Assembly: GCA_002081555.1 (NCBI GenBank)
Contig: KV921091.1
Coordinates: 1-64,000 of the forward strand
Direction: 5' to 3'
Length of the DNA stretch: 64,000 nucleotides
Origin: Protostelium mycophagum
Taxonomy: Eukaryota > Evosea > Variosea > Protosteliida > Protosteliaceae
Shown one piece after another: positions 46,542 through 57,576 of this stretch. Numbering within the stretch: the first letter of the stretch is position 1; each line of letters begins with the position of its first letter. The position numbers and the translations under genes are program-made. A model generated the notes under the pieces. It saw only the letters and a program-made list of their open reading frames with translations, was not told where the DNA came from and searched no databases.

Positions 46542-49500
46542 ATGAGTCAAATGCTTAGGCGTCTGATAGCCCTCGGCCCAAATAAGAACGTCTCACGAAA
46601 CAGACGATTGATTGTGAGTTTCCATTCATTTATGTGGATTGATGAGTATTAGATCGCCTCAACCGCAATCGCTGCAACAACTATTGGTGTTCTATTACCT
46701 AATGAAAAATTTCACATTATACCCAGGGTTCATGCAGAGACATCTCAGGTACGTGGCCAAACTAATTCGTTGTGTGTACGAATCTGATGTGGACAAGGTC
46801 AACACGGCTGCCTCTCCAGACCTGAACGCACCCTCTGGAGAACTTCGTTTATTGCTGTATCGTGGAATGGCTACAAATCGTCTCGTCAGACTTTTGGACC
46901 GTGATCTACAAGAGGCCATGTTACAGAACCTAAAGCCTTTAGAGTTTGAAGCAGGCACGCTTTTGATCAAAGAAGGAGATACTGGCGAATCATTCTTCAT
47001 CATCGAGAGTGGAGAATGTGAAGTGTTTAACAACAGAGGTGACATGGTGAGGAGTTGCTACGCTGGCGACAGCTTTGGGGAGGGTGGTTTCATCGCATTC
47101 ACAAAGAGGTGAAAATCTCTGGTGTGTCAGACTGACATCCTTCAGATCCGCAAGTGTGAGGGCAAAGACTAAAGTGAGACTGTGGGCTATAAATCGAGAG
47201 ACATTCGTTCGCATTGTCCTTCCAAAGTCTGTCAGGCTGCGCAAGATCTTTGAGAGTAATGCCTCCATCAGAGATGAAAAGACAGGAGAGGCTCTGATGA
47301 ACCACAATGATCTCTTGAACAGTTTGAACATGTTGGATGTGGAGGAAGGATCTAAATATAAATATCTGTGGGAGATCGCTGACAGAGACCGAAGTGGCAC
47401 TTTAGACTTTACAGAGTTTGCATTATTCGAGATGATGGCCACAAAGGTGAGAAGTGATCTCATCACCCCACAGCCAGTCTGATCATTCCACAGCCAGATG
47501 CAGAATTCGAGATCGCATTCAGACTGTTTGATGTCAATGGGAATGGAGTGGTGTCTCGAGATGATGTGCTCAGAGTGATGTCTAAGAACAAGTACCAATT
47601 CGACTCTCATTGCAACCTGATGCTGAGGTTCTTCGGACCAAGTGGAAAGAGGAGATTACGTCTTCCTGAATTTTCACAATTTTTTCTCAATCTAACGGTA
47701 CGTGTACAAATATTTTTATATTTTTTAATTTAGAATAAAATACATTTTTTGCTTTTTGACATTAAAAATTTTGTCCTTCATTTCGTCAAAATTTTGAACT
47801 TTTTTTCTGAACCATTTTTTTCTAAAAAAATTTTCAAAAAAAATGCTCCGAAATCACCACCGTGTGCTTTGTGTTTTATCAAATCAATAAAAATGCAACA
47901 TGATTGGATTTTATTGCAGATCTCATTTTGGACTTGACAGAAATATTTGGAGCATCGCAACCTGATTTGGTATTGATGACGTCATCCTGATTTTTTGACA
48001 GGAGGAAATACCACGCCAGTTGTTTGTGGCTTTCGATTCCGAAGGAAAAGGATTTATCTCGGGTCAGCAATTCGCCGAGCTTTTGGGAGAGTTCGGGTCA
48101 TTCAGGTTACCCCATGGTATACAAGAGAGGTTATACAGATTAAAGAGTTTAAATGAGGATAATAAGGTATATATCCTATCTATATTATTTATATGATTTG
48201 ATGTGATATATATATCATATTGTATTTTGATGATGAGAAGGTGGTCACGTATGGAGAGTTTATTGCCTTTAACGAATTTTTAAACCATCTTCCTGCCTTA
48301 GATGGTCTCATCGCCTCTGCTGTGCAAAGAAGAGGTGCTCCAATCACTAAAGGTATCATATATATCCATATATATAATATAAATATATACAAAGCCTCCA
48401 AATAAATCTAACAGAGTACAGATGAGTTCAAGGCAGCGGCGATGAACACTTTGGCGAGCAATCTGTCACCTTTAGAGATTGATGTGATCTTCACGATATA
48501 CGATACAAACAGAGACGGTAAAATCGACCACAGGGACTTCAGATGCGTCTCCCATCTGGGAAGAAGATGCACCACAGAGGAGGTCATCATCCACATCTGA
48601 TTATGACACTAAATGAGAACAGCTGAACGAGATCTCAAGAGTGCGGGACTTAAGAAGAGGAGAATATTTTATGGAAGAGGACCTGCCCTTCTTAAAGAAA
48701 GTGATGAACTCCTTCTTGAATTTCGGATTAGGTGCGGTTGCCGGCGGGATCGGAGCGACGGCAGTGTACCCGATAGACCTCGTCAAGACCCGCATGCAGA
48801 ACCAAAGAAGTGTCGGAGAGAGGCTCTACGCGAACGGCCTCGATTGCTTCAGAAAAGTGGTAAAGCAAGACGGACCTCTTGGGTTATATAGAGGTATCCT
48901 CCCACAGCTGGCTGGTGTCGCGCCTGAAAAAGCAATCAAGTTGACGGTGAACGATCAGCTCAGAAAGCTCTTCTACGATGAGAGCAGAGGTGACATCTAT
49001 TTCCCTTTAGAAGTCTTGGCGGGATGTGGAGGAGGTGCCAGCCAAGTCATCTTTACGAACCCCATCGAGATCGTGAAGATCCGTCTCCAGATCCAGGGAG
49101 AATTGAGACACCAAGACCCCGCTTACCAACCGAAGAACTCCATCGCCATCATCAAGGAGCTTGGGGCGAGGGGGTTGTACAAAGGGGCGGGGGCGTGTCT
49201 GTTGAGGGATGTGCCATTCTCCGCTATCTTCTTCCCAGTCTTTGCGTCCACAAAAAGCCGCCTGGCGGCGAATCATGAGGACAACATGCCAAGACCTCTG
49301 GACTTGCTCTTGGCAGGAGCTATTGCTGGTATCCCCGCCGCATCGTTGGTGAATCTTTATTTCTATTTGATAATGTTCAATCATGACATATGCAGAATGA
49401 CTAAAACTTTTGCAGGTCACCCCGGCAGATGTCATCAAGACTCGACTTCAAGCAGAAGCGAGAAAAGGAGAATCCAAGTACGAGGGCATCACCGATTGTG

Positions 49501-49766
49501 CCGCAAAGATCTACAGAACAGAAGGGTTCAAGGCTTTCTGGAAGGGCTCAGCAGCCAGAGTTCTTCGAAGCAGCCCACAATTTGGAGTGACACTGCTTGC
49601 TTATGAGATGCTGCAGAGATATCTCACACCACAGCTACCACCAAGGCCACCGACAAATGCACCCGTCACAGCCGATGATTACGACACATTCAAAAAGAGG
49701 AGATTCGTCATCACCCAAATTCAAAATATAGAGGAGAGATTTGGAGGGAAGAAGAAGGACGAGTGA
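46542..49766 (+). CDS. Mitochondrial aspartate/glutamate carrier with cNMP-binding domain
   Basis: About 830 residues. N-terminus: basic [20 protein letters not shown], then a hydrophobic patch ([15 protein letters not shown]). A cyclic-nucleotide-binding domain follows (about 46850-47220: [34 protein letters not shown]), keeping the FGE and R-(S/A)-A-(S/T)-V cassette residues that hold the phosphate. In the same exon begin EF-hands: [12 protein letters not shown], then [12 protein letters not shown] and [12 protein letters not shown]. The carrier domain starts [20 protein letters not shown] at about 48720, with further P-x-D/E repeats [10 protein letters not shown] and [10 protein letters not shown], close to human citrin/aralar (SLC25A12/13). 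Known AGC carriers exchange matrix aspartate for glutamate plus H+ in the malate-aspartate shuttle, activated by Ca2+ from the intermembrane space. The extra CNB domain is not part of the animal or yeast proteins. Confidence 0.92.
47977..47984. promoter_or_regulatory. TGACGTCA octamer in carrier intron
   Basis: Context TTGATGACGTCATCC, about 18 bases before the acceptor of the exon encoding [13 protein letters not shown], in a roughly 300-nt T-rich intron. Confidence 0.5.
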
Positions 49767-49895
49767 TGTCGATAAAGATGATGTGTTTGTTGATGGACAA
49801 CAGTTTCGGAGTTTGTGATTGCAAAAGATTCCCTGAAAAATCCGCTTCGAAGATCACACACAAATCGAGATCACCCAAAAGAAAGGAAGCGAAGA

Positions 49896-52800
49896 ATGCA
49901 TTTGTATTCTTTGACCTTACAGAGGAGCACAGCAATAGTCTGTGCCATAGTGGGCAACTTCTCATCTCCAAAGGTCCACGAAATTGTGGTATCAAGAGGG
50001 AAGCTTTTGGAATTATTAAGACAAGATGAGTCTGGAAGGTACCAAGTTGTCTTATCCACAGAGGTCTTTGGAATGGTCAGATCCCTCGTCCCATTTCGCT
50101 TGACGGGTACTCATTAATCTTCTTTTGCATTAGGGCACTCTCTGAGGGATGTAGGTGGACAAAAAGATTATGTTGTAGTCGGTTCAGACTCTGGAAAGCT
50201 CGTCATTCTCGAGTATAACGTGGCAAAAAACAGATTTGATCGTATTCATGAGGAAACATTTGGAAAATCAGGATGCAGAAGAATTGTTCCAGGACAGTAC
50301 CTCGCCGCTGATCCAAAGGGTAGAGCTGTTTTAATTGGTAAGAAACAATCATATCTCGATGTGAGCTCACCATCATTTAGGCGCCGTCGAAAAACAGAAA
50401 CTCGTGTATATTCTTAACCGTGATAGTGCCGCGAAATTGACCATTTCCTCACCTCTTGAGGCACACAAAGCACACACCATTGTATTTTCGATCGTCGGTT
50501 TAGATGTCGGTTTTCAGAACCCAGTATTCGCCTGCATAGAGGTATCTGTTTCCAATCTACCCCAAAGCAGATGTAAATGATTCGTAGGTGAATTATGAAG
50601 AGGATGAAGGAAATACGAAGTACCTAACATACTATGAACTCGATCTTGGTCTTAATCACGTCGTCAGAAAATGGAACGAACAGATTGATAACTCTTCCAG
50701 TTCTCTTGTCGCCGGTGATTATCATCATCCCAGCATTAGGCCGCTGCACATGTGTTGTTCGTCTGCTTTGCATACGTCATTACATATCCGCACATCTGAT
50801 TCGACTCTTTATTTTTTATTGATGTGTGCAGTTCCCGGAGGCAGTGATGGACCAGGAGGAGTGCTGGTCTGTGCCGATAATGTCATATACTGGATAGATC
50901 AAGGTAAACCATCTGTAAAGGCCACCATCCCGAGAAGAGAGGGATCAGATGTTCAACAGAATCTCATGATCGTCACCAGCACATTATTCAAAAAGAAGGT
51001 AAACATCCTCTTCAGAGTCTGTACACACACAGACCGACTTACAAATACCAGGACGTCTTCTTCTTCTTGTTGCAGACAGAGTACGGGGACATCATGAAGG
51101 CATCTCTTACCGTGGTGAACAACACCGTGACACATATCCACATGACCTACTTTGATACAATCCCCGTCTCCAACTCCTTCAACATGTTAAAGTCTGGTTC
51201 TTTATTTTCTGCCAGCGAGTACGGAAACCACTATTTATACGCCCTCTTGTCTATGGGAGAGGAGGAGGAGATCGCCGACCCCGAAGAGGTGGATATCTAC
51301 AAACATATATTTATGATTCTATACAATTGTTTTATCATTTTGAAATCCTCCAGTTGCGATTTTTCAAGCCGAGAAAGCTTCAGAATTTACAATTGGAAGA
51401 CACGTTAGGAAGCATGGCACCCATAATGGAGATGAAAGTCATGGACCTGTTCAAAGAAGACACATCCCAAATATACGCCATCTGTGGTAGAGGTTACCAG
51501 TCTTCCCTCCGTATACTGAGACACGGAATCGCGCCAACTGAAGTGGCCGATTCTTCACTACCAGGATCTCCTTCAGCAGTGCGTTTTATTTTTATCCCAA
51601 ATATATTCAATATGATCATCATTGATTCTTGCAGGTGTGGACCGTCCGTGAGGCTACTGAAGACACTTATGTGAAATACATCGTGGTGTCTTTTGTGAAC
51701 GCGACTTTGATCTTGTCTGTTGGAGCTTCTGTGGAGGAAGCCACAGACACGGGCATGGTTACCAACGCGACGACAATCCACGCGGCTAATTTGGGAGATG
51801 ACGGTTTCATACAAGTACATCCATCAGGAATCAGACATATCCGTAAGAACCAAGGAATACACGAGTGGAAAACTCCAGGGAAGAAGCAGATCTCTCATGC
51901 CACCAGTAATGAGAGACAGGTGATCATCCTTTACAATAATAATAGTTTTATTTGAATAAAAACGGATGCGTCTTGCCACAATCGTGGTTCTGTTGTGGCA
52001 GAAGAGATTCACATCATCATTGAAAAGAAATTTTTTTGAATATCTCAGGTGGTCATCGCTTTAAGTGGTGGAGATTTATTGTACTTTGAATTGGACCAAA
52101 TCGGACAACTCACCGAAGTCGAAAAGAAATTCATCAAAGAGGTAGATATTCACCCCTTCTTTTGATTGAATCATCAGGTGTCTTGCCTCGCTATTGCCCC
52201 CTTATTACCAGGAAGAACACGCACTCGCTTCGTAGCTGTCGGTGATTTTGAAAACAACGTCAGAATATACTCTCTCGATGCAGAGGACTGTCTCCAGGTA
52301 TTTTTATTCATTTCTGTATTTGAATTATTTTTGTCGTTTGTATTGACCAGACGAGGTGTTGAGTATTCAAACACTTCCCACCCGGGCAGAGAGCTTATGC
52401 ATCGTAAATATGACCAACACGGCTATGGACGCCAGTGGAACTCTATTTTTAAATATCGGGTTGAACAACGGAGTCCTCTTAAGAACGGTGGTGGATTCGA
52501 TCACTGGTGAATTGAGCGATACCAGATCAAGATTCATAGGTGATTTATTTCATCATTTGATGTTTTATTTCTTTGAGCTTGTGATATGCAGCTCTGCTGC
52601 AGTGTTCAAAGGTCATGTCTGCAACGGAGCAGTATAGAAGGATTGTGGCGCAGCTCTTCTGCGGTATCAGAAATTTGCTGCAGCTCCGCTGCGGTGTTGA
52701 AAGGTCATGTACATAGGTGCTGCTGCTTTTTATATCATGTCAGCTACACTGCGGTATTCGAAGACATCTTTACAGCTCTGCAGAGGTGCAAATGACCAAG

Positions 52801-54832
52801 TTGTAATCCAAACAAAACACTTTTATAATATTCAAATATTTGGTCTGCAGAGTTGCGGACACTAAACTCCTAGCTTCCTTTCGAAGGAAGTTCGGCAGAG
52901 CCACGACAATACAACTTGATAATATTAAATATTTATTTGTAATATAGGATCAAGAGGAGTGAAATTAGTCGGCATGAAAGTAAAGGGAACGAATGCGTTG
53001 ATGGCATTGTCCTCCAGGACATGGTTAGCCTACAATGATCAGTCTACGTTACGTTACAATATGGTGCCCCTCTCCTACACCCCCTTGGAATATGCCGCTC
53101 CCATCAGTTCAGAAAATATACCAGAGGCAATCGTCGCAATCGCAGGAAATTCCCTGAAGATCATCACAATAGACAGATTGGGTGCCACATTCAATCAGGT
53201 AGATATAGACATATGTATCCTCTATTGTATCTGAACACAGTCAGACCGAATTACCATTGGATCACACACCAAGACATTTCATCACATTCCCCGACACAGA
53301 GAACCTTGTCATCATAGAGTCCGATCATAACGCTTCTCCTTCCAATGGGTATCCCCAAACCTTTTCCATCATAACACTGACGTATCTCCAGAGAAACAGA
53401 CAACAAAGCGGCCATCATTAAAGAAGAGGATATGGCCGTAGAGGGTGAGGAGCAACCTGCCGAAGAAGAGGAGCACGTACAGTTTGAGAAGGCCATGCTC
53501 GCAGAGCTTAAGCCAGGAAGAGGGAAGTGGGGATCATGTGTCAGGATCGTATCTCCACAAGAGAACAGAACCTTAGACCTCGTACATCTTGACAGCGACG
53601 AGGGAGCCATCAGCTTGTGTACTTGTGTCTTTAAAGACAGAGGGAATGAGGTTCTGTTGGTGGTGGGAACCGCTAAAGAGATGAGCTTTAAGCCGAGAAG
53701 TTACAGTGGAGGTATGATACACGTGTACAAGCTGGTGGAAGGACGGCAGTTGGTGCTGGTCCACAAGACACCCGTGGAGCACCCACCGTCAGCGCTCCAT
53801 CCCTTCCAGGGAAGACTTTTGGTCGGTGCGGGCAGTCTGCTCAGGATCTACGATATCGGAAAGAAAAAGGTGGGAGGTTGTAGATCTCGGGATTTCAATA
53901 AATATCCATCAGCTCCTGAAGAAATGCGAATTCAAGTCGTTCCCGAACGTGATCAACAAGATTGACACACAAGGTGACAGAATCTACGTATCAGATATAC
54001 AAGAATCCGTCCATTTTGTCAAGTACAAAAAGGCGGAGAACCAGTTGTACATATTTGCTGACCATCCTACACCAAGGTGAAACTTTCTTCATATCAATAG
54101 TTGGAAATACACAGTAACACGTACAGATGCGTCACCTCTATGTCTATATTAGATTACGATTCTATTGCTGTCGCTGATAAATTCGGAAACATATTCATAT
54201 CAAGACTCCCCGCACAGGTGGAGATTCATCCCATCACCCAGATCTCACTCTAGATATTGACAGTTTGTAGATCTCAGACGAGATCGAAGAAGATCCCACC
54301 GGCGCGAAACTCCAAGCCGAGCAAGGTTACCTGAACGGGGCTCCACACAAACTGGAGGACTTGGCATTTTTCCACGTCGGAGAGACAATCAACTGTGTCT
54401 TAAAGACATCACTGGTCGCTGGCGCCAGCGAAGTGGTTGTGTACAGCACCCTGGCGGGGTCCATCGGAATATTAGTCCCTTTTGTCTCTAGAGAAGATAT
54501 CGACTTTTTCACACATTTGGAGATGCACATGAGGCTCCAGAACCCGTCGCTTACCGGAAGAGACCACCTGTCATTCAGAAGTTATTACTTCCCCGTAAAG
54601 GTGGGTCACACTTGTTGAGAGGAATGTTGATGTGATTTCAGGACGTTGTGGACGGAGATCTATGTGAACAGTTTGCAAGTTTAGAGGCTGACAAGCAGGC
54701 GTCTATCGCGCAAGAGCTGGACAGGTCACCTATGGAAGTTATCAAAAAGCTAGAAGGTATCTTGATTATTTATTCCGAACAATCACAAAAAAATGTAGCA
54801 GAGCCAAATATATTTTTGACGCTTTTTTGTAA
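49896..54832 (+). CDS. SF3B3: Splicing factor 3b subunit 3 (SF3b130/RSE1)
   Basis: Nearly every exon aligns with human SF3B3 from its first residues ([15 protein letters not shown]) to the end (KKLEAKYIF). Landmarks: [140 protein letters not shown] and [15 protein letters not shown] triple WD40-like beta-propeller scaffold that, with SF3B1, SF3B5 and PHF5A, recognises the branch-point region in U2 snRNP. About 20 short introns. One (about 52541-52949) is ten times longer and holds degenerate repeats. It starts 130 bases after the carrier gene on the same strand. Confidence 0.95.
52588..52800. repeat. Degenerate repeats with GCAGC-NNN-GCTGC cores in SF3B3 intron
   Basis: Units begin at about 52588, 52648, 52680, 52739 and 52773. 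The best pair share (G)CAGCTC(T/C)GCTGC, then GTGTT(C/G)AAAGGTCATGT. The cores are palindromic and related to the GCGGC hairpins elsewhere. No continuous coding potential fits SF3B3 here. Confidence 0.7.
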
Positions 54833-55039
54833 AGTGCTGAGATGGCCATGCACAAGCATTCCACATTATCAACAAAAGGATAACTCTGACAATGAACAGA
54901 TATCCGCAACCGTCTGCTTTAGAGTGCCCACTCCTGATGAAATACAATGCTCATCACTTGAATTACTTCTCTTCTATTTATATTTTTCAAGACCCTTTGG
55001 ACCAATCATTCGACTTGTAATTGGGCTTCGCTTTTGTTT

Positions 55040-55066
55040 TTGCGGTAAGGACACGGTTATTACCGC
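55040..55066. repeat. TTGCGGTAA inverted repeat, copy 2
   Basis: TTGCGGTAAGG, then ACACGG, then TTATTACCGC; same order and spacing as 37592-37617, in the spacer between SF3B3 and the EGF-like gene. Confidence 0.6.
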
Positions 55067-55071
55067 CAACC

Positions 55072-56866
55072 TTACCATACCACAATGTTACTTTCGGGAC
55101 CAACTACAACTTGTTTGAATGAACCAAGCTCAAAGCTCATAAATATTATGCTGAAGAACTGAGGTGTTTCCTTTGTGTGCAAGCAATACAAGTGTACTCG
55201 GTGATCTACTGCTTTATTCCCTAGAAGACAAAGAGAAGCAAAGCTAACACAGCCCCTAAGAAGGGCACCCTCTTTTCTGCCGCTGAGGTTGGATTCGTCG
55301 CAAGTATCGTGCTGAGTTTGGACGACGCCAAGGGGGCTGAGGAAGTTGATTTCCTTTGTGTGCAAGCAATACAAGTGTACTCGGTGATCCACTGCAAGCA
55401 AAGCTAACACAGCCCCTAAGAAGGGCACCACTCTCTTTTCTGCCGCTGAGGTTGGATTCGTCGCAAGTATCGTGCTGAGTTTGGACGACGCCAAGGGGGC
55501 TGAGGAAGTTGATGGTGAGCCCATTGATGTTGAGGATGTAGAGGATGCACTAGGTGTAATGGCTTGATTGCAATAGATACCAGAGTACCCAGTGTTACAT
55601 GCACATGTCCCGATTGAACCAACTGTATACTGTGGGTTGGGGCAGTTTCCATTGCTGTAACAGTTGTAGGAACACCCAAAGCTGTTGGCCACAATGATAG
55701 AGTTGGTGGTGAAGTAGAAATTTTGTGTCCCGTTGTAGGTGAGGTATGACCCCCCCAGGAAAGATGCTGACGTGGGAGTTGACAGCTGTCGGACTGGTAC
55801 ATTGTCGCAGCTGGAGCGACCACGCCGAAAAATTGATTCGAGTTGTAAAGCCAGGAGACTTGGTCAAGCCTTGCTGAGGTACACTCCTTAAATAGTCAGT
55901 TTGTGGGCTGTCCTTGAGATAAAGCCTACCAAGTGCTGATTTTGCACCAAAAGCGGTGTATTGAGAATAGAAAAATCTTCCATTTTGAATCATATCTTGG
56001 ATTGCAGGCAAGGAAAAATTATACTGATAGAAGCCCGTCTTCTGACTTGAATAGGTGACAAGAGAGGGGTACTCGTACTATTTAAAATCAGATACTCCAA
56101 GCCGTCATAAGCTAATTACCTTCATTATTACCACTAATGAGAGGAAGTCTTTATCACTGATTGTGCCGACAACAGAAAGGTTGGCAGCGAAGAGTGTTAC
56201 AATGTTATTGACAGTGGCTCCCATCTGTCCTTGTAGAAAAAGCAGGTCGTCTGATGCTCTGTAGTATATGTCGAACGCACCAAGAGATAATTGGGTGGTA
56301 AGGTTGGTAAAGGTGAAGTCGGCAAGATTAATGATAATCAGTTGGCCATATGCTCTTCCCGCGTTAGCTCCAGAGTGGACATATAACTTGGTAGCACTGT
56401 TGGAGCCTATGATAGCACCATCTAGAGGCACGGGAGAAGGGTGAGAGGCAATGGTAAAGGTAGCAGAGGAGGTGCGAGAGAGGACATATACAGTGTTGAT
56501 TCCAAAGAGGTAGATAGTATCTATTCCACCATTTGTAATGATCCAACCTCCTGTTATTTGCTCCGTTGCAGGGATTGTGTTGTCAAGCGCCGAAATGTTC
56601 ACTTTGTAGAGTCGCGAAGACAGGATTAAGGTATTAACGGCATTCTGTGAATAGTTCTGCAGCGGCAGAGAGTTCAGATCCACGATGTACAATACGGTAC
56701 TAGTGTTGACTGGAATGAGAAGGGTGAGGCCACTGTCGTCATTATTGATGGCTGTCTTGAAATCCACTCCTGGAACTAGGGTTGATGTCTGTAGCTGTCC
56801 CAGTTCAGTGGATTGTGAGGCACAGAGCACGATGAGAAGAGAAAGAAAGCAGAGACGAAACTCCAT
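55072..56866 (-). CDS. EGF-like surface protein, probable GPI-anchored, altered C-terminus
   Basis: The start at 56866 gives a signal peptide (MEFRLCFLSLLIVLCASQST). A beta-rich ectodomain of about 350 residues with many N-x-S/T sites follows, then an EGF-like module (CSYNCYSNGNC ... CACNTGYSGIYCNQ, about 55660-55570) and a Ser/Thr/Pro-rich stalk. In the right-hand repeat copy (55351-55513) the frame reads past ...FLGAVLALLAV into an extra roughly 80-residue tail ending at 55072. The left-hand copy would instead end FLGAVLALLLFVF-stop (stop complement at 55221), a typical GPI-signal end. Two exon frames also differ by one base at a run of seven Gs (plus-strand Cs, about 55749-55755); six would join them. 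Both points may be true mutations or assembly/base-calling errors. Adhesion role inferred. Confidence 0.72.
55168..55513 (+). repeat. Tandem direct duplication (183 + 163 bp)
   Basis: Copies at 55168-55350 and 55351-55513 abut exactly. They differ by one substitution, a 23-base segment present only in the left copy and three bases present only in the right. Such identity suggests a recent event or an assembly artefact. Confidence 0.95.
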
Positions 56867-57576
56867 CAGTCCTGGTCTGGTGAGAAAATGGTATGGCCAC
56901 AGGAAACATTGCAAAGCGGTTTCTGATATCCAGTAGCAACACGCTAAAGTCCATAGCGACAGCTTAACTTTTGCGTTCGCTAACGCGCGTTCTTACCGCA
57001 AATAGGATAAGTTGTAAGTTCAATATTGGAAACCCGCCGAAGCGCCCCGAATATCTCATTTCGGCAGGGTCATTCCCCGAGATCTGTGGGGGTACCACTC
57101 CCACAATCCGGCATATTTTACAGCAGAAGTCTACAATTTCGAGGTTTGAGACGACGATTGAGTGAGCTTGCAACAAAGAATTTCACATCGAATGGATGCG
57201 GTGTCATGGAGGGCTTTACTGGTTGAAATCTTGCTTTCTTCTTCCAAGATCTCTCTGTCCCTATGGTCGGAAAATATTATTTTGACAGTTCAATCCACAA
57301 GACTGGAGGACCTATGATTTTTCATCTTTCGACACAGTCAATTGGCTTTATCCTAGATGTTATACAATATAATCAGACACAACTTTGTAACTCTCGCTGA
57401 TAATTGATAATATCTAGGATAAGCCAAGTCTTATACCAGCCTTTGTTGAGTTTCTTTCCAAGACAGATGGTATTCAGCTGATACCAACAATTATAAGCTT
57501 TTTAATATTGAAAAATAGAATTTGCTGTCGCTCTACAACTGCGATATTTCAGGCTTCAGGGAAGCTGCAGCATGTG
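56867..57576. other. Divergent spacer, EGF-like gene / STK36
   Basis: 710 bases with the promoters of both genes. Apart from the foldback at 57342-57427, it contains only short open frames without recognisable signatures. Confidence 0.5.
57342..57427. repeat. Foldback element, 31-35-nt arms
   Basis: Left arm 57342-57376 begins TTGGCTTTATCCTAGAT. The right arm 57397-57427 is its complement with one mismatch and four single-base indels; loop about 20 nt. It resembles a small MITE or a transcript hairpin and lies 150 bp upstream of the STK36 start. Confidence 0.6.

Noticed and set aside
52586-52795. Open frame across the SF3B3 intron repeats
   Set aside because: It does not fit the SF3B3 alignment, whose flanking exons join cleanly without it.
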